The position numbers and the translations under genes were made by a program. Below are positions 62,482 through 64,000 of a stretch of DNA of 64,000 nt, one piece after another. How positions within the stretch are numbered: the stretch's first letter is position 1; each line of letters starts with the position of its first letter. The notes under the pieces were generated by a model. That model did not search any database, had not been told where the DNA came from, and saw nothing but the letters and a program-made list of their open reading frames with translations. Source of the stretch: Phenylobacterium sp. (GTDB lineage: Bacteria > Pseudomonadota > Alphaproteobacteria > Caulobacterales > Caulobacteraceae); contig NZ_PNLB01000023.1 of NCBI RefSeq assembly GCF_013822795.1, positions 1 through 64,000 of the forward strand. The letters run 5' to 3'.

Positions 62482-62547
62482 GGTGTCATCCCAGCTGAAG
62501 CGAAGCGGTCCCGATCTTCGGCCTGCGGCCGAAACCGGGATGACACC
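62482..62547. repeat. REP-like palindrome between hppD and hmgA
   Basis: GGTGTCATCCC (62482-62492) and GGGATGACACC (62537-62547) form an 11-bp inverted repeat enclosing an inner stem CTTCGGCC-tgc-GGCCGAA. GTCATCCCGG-type palindromes with a GAAGCGAAG interior are frequent intergenic repeats in this group. Confidence 0.7.
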
Positions 62548-62558
62548 GCTTGGCTTGC

Positions 62559-63629
62559 CTAGGCCGCGTCGACCTTGATGACGCCGCGGCGGATCTGGTC
62601 GAGCTCGATGGACTCGAACAGCGCCTGGAAGTTGCCATTGCCGAAGCCCTCATTGCCCTTGCGCTGGATGATCTCGAAGAAGATCGGGCCGAACAGGTTC
62701 TCGGTGAAGATCTGCAGCAGGATGCCTTCGTCGCCGACATTGCCGTCGATGAGGATGCGGTTCTTGCGCAGGCGCTCGAGGTCCTCGCCGTGGCCGGGGA
62801 CGCGCTTGTTCACCAGTTCGTAGTAGGTCTCGATGGTGTCCTGAAGGTTCACGCCGCGGGCGCGCAGAGCTTCGACCGTCTCGAAGATGTTGTCGGTGGT
62901 GAAGGCCAGGTGCTGAATGCCCTCGCCATTGTACTCGCGGATGAACTCTTCGATCTGGGATTTGTCGTCCTGGCTTTCGTTCAGCGGGATGCGGATGGCC
63001 TTGTCGGGCGCGATCATCGCCTGGCTGAACAGGCCGGTCGCCTGGCCCTTGATGTCGAAGTACTTCTGCTCTTCGAAGCCGAAAATCTGATTGTAGAAGC
63101 TCGACCAGGTGCGCATCTGGCCCCGCTTGACGTTGTGGGTCAGGTGGTCGAGCAGGTCGAGGCCGACGGCGTTCTTGGCCTCGGCTTCGGCCGCGCCGGG
63201 AATTTGCTCCCAAGCGTCGTAGATCGTGCCCTTGTCGCCAAAACGGTCGACCAGATAGAGCAGCGAGCCGCCGATCCCTTCCAGCACGTAGGCGTCCGAG
63301 AGCGCCGAGGCCGAGGCGTCGGCCGGTTTGGCGCCGCGCGAGACGGCCAGCTCATAGGCGGCCTTGGCGTCGGCGACGCGGAACGCCATGCCGTTGGCCG
63401 ACGGGCCGTGGGCGGCGCGGAAGTCGGCGGACTGGCCGGCGGGCTCCTGGTTGACCAGCAGGTTGGTGCGGCCCTGCTTGTAGCGGACGATCGCCTTGGT
63501 CGGGTGCTTCGAATAGGCGGTGAAGCCGAGCTGCTCGATCAGCGCGGCCATCTTGGCCGGATCGGGGCTGGTGAATTCGACGAACTCGAAGCCGTCGAGG
63601 CCGATGGGGTTTTCCGGGGTCACGGTCAT
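62559..63629 (-). CDS. hppD: 4-hydroxyphenylpyruvate dioxygenase
   Basis: A 356-residue Fe(II) enzyme forming homogentisate from 4-hydroxyphenylpyruvate. Two VOC-fold halves; iron ligands in LLDHLTHNVKRG (His), EGIQHLAFTTDNIF (His) and FFEIIQRKGNEGFGNGNFQ (Glu). ATG 63629, one base after the aminotransferase stop. Confidence 0.97.
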   Translation of the reverse strand: MTVTPENPIGLDGFEFVEFTSPDPAKMAALIEQLGFTAYSKHPTKAIVRYKQGRTNLLVNQEPAGQSADFRAAHGPSANGMAFRVADAKAAYELAVSRGAKPADASASALSDAYVLEGIGGSLLYLVDRFGDKGTIYDAWEQIPGAAEAEAKNAVGLDLLDHLTHNVKRGQMRTWSSFYNQIFGFEEQKYFDIKGQATGLFSQAMIAPDKAIRIPLNESQDDKSQIEEFIREYNGEGIQHLAFTTDNIFETVEALRARGVNLQDTIETYYELVNKRVPGHGEDLERLRKNRILIDGNVGDEGILLQIFTENLFGPIFFEIIQRKGNEGFGNGNFQALFESIELDQIRRGVIKVDAA

Positions 63630-63630
63630 A

Positions 63631-64000
63631 TCAGGCGGCTCCCTTAAGGCAGGCGTCGAGCGCCTGCACGAATGGCTGGACGGTGTCGGCCGTGAGGCCG
63701 GCGATGTTGATGCGGCCGGAACCGGCCATGTAGACGGCGTGATCGCGGCGCATGGACTCGACCTGGGCCGGGCTCAGCGGCAGCAGGGCGAAGAGGCCGT
63801 GCTGGTCGCGCAGCGGCTCCAGGCGCGGATCTGCCTCGGCCAGCGCAGCGCGCACCTGGATCAAACGCGTGCGCATGGCGTCCAGTTCGGCGCGCCACTG
63901 GGCGGTCATGGCCGCGTCTTGCAGGATCACGCGGACGGCGGCGGCGCCGTGATCCGGCGGCATCGACCAGGCGCAGCGCGCCAGTTGCAGGATGTTGGAG
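63631..64000 (-). CDS. Aromatic amino acid aminotransferase (partial, 5' end outside window)
   Basis: The visible C-terminal 122 residues, SNILQLARCAWSMPPDHGAA, AVRVILQDAAMTAQWRAELD, SMRRDHAVYMAGSGRINIAG then LTADTVQPFVQAL, match the end of aspartate/aromatic aminotransferases of class I (TyrB-type). It would provide 4-hydroxyphenylpyruvate for hppD. The PLP lysine is outside the window. One base separates its stop from the hppD start. Confidence 0.9.
   Translation of the reverse strand, partial: SNILQLARCAWSMPPDHGAAAVRVILQDAAMTAQWRAELDAMRTRLIQVRAALAEADPRLEPLRDQHGLFALLPLSPAQVESMRRDHAVYMAGSGRINIAGLTADTVQPFVQALDACLKGAA

Overview
The window reads as chromosomal DNA of a high-GC alphaproteobacterium, most likely Caulobacter or a close Caulobacterales relative. 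The evidence is the heavy G/C third-position use, the block murA, DUF2948, hisD, UPF0262, LMW phosphatase, infA, maf, rne, yacG, a TonB-dependent receptor linked to a GlcNAc PTS with a fused IIA-HPr-EI protein, PEPxxWA-CTERM proteins and a CYP153-type P450. This assignment is inference from gene content; no search was run.

Layout. 0-4.3 kb: N-terminal part of a signal-peptide-bearing ExbB, a family 6 uracil/hypoxanthine-DNA glycosylase, RpiB and an unusual large membrane protein. 4.4-17.4 kb: tRNA-Phe, then the conserved housekeeping block on the minus strand, split between hisD and DUF2948/murA by about 5.4 kb holding a repeat protein, an SCP2-like/glycogen-debranching pair and an acyltransferase. 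17.4-22.6 kb: tRNA-Thr and a four-gene arginine-deiminase operon (antiporter, deiminase, outer-membrane barrel, second antiporter) without arcB or arcC. 22.7-31 kb: AI-2E family permease, ecotin, glycine-zipper lipoprotein, a large RTX protein, PAF-acetylhydrolase-like hydrolase, Rnk and HU. 31-37.5 kb is the most accessory part: TrhO, two PEP-CTERM genes (one with an internal stop), AraC regulator, YqeY-like protein, two orphan proteins (one perhaps Abi/HEPN-like) and a frameshifted phage-terminase-small-subunit-like remnant. 37.7-41.4 kb: CYP153, TetR regulator, asparaginase and two microproteins.

41.5-54.1 kb is a complete chitin/GlcNAc utilisation locus. A TonB receptor, GH20 hexosaminidase, IIA-HPr-EI and NagE lie on the minus strand; divergently, a GntR regulator, NagB-II deaminase and NagA lie on the plus strand. 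The shared intergenic region carries repeated GAKACCAAT-type half-sites. NagE ends in a second EIIB copy whose phospho-cysteine is replaced by lysine. 54-56.5 kb: a siderophore-interacting reductase behind a Fur-box-like palindrome and a GT-C-like membrane protein. 56.5-59.4 kb: threonine aldolase with a structured leader, a SHOCT lipoprotein and MetY. 59.5-64 kb: the tyrosine-degradation operon aminotransferase, hppD, hmgA, fahA, Rieske protein, with a REP-like palindrome inside it.

I found no CRISPR array, insertion sequence, rRNA or complete prophage. The features most worth checking are the NagE EIIB duplication, the arc operon with a barrel protein, the ltaE leader, the terminase remnant beside the Abi-like gene, and the GntR operator cluster.
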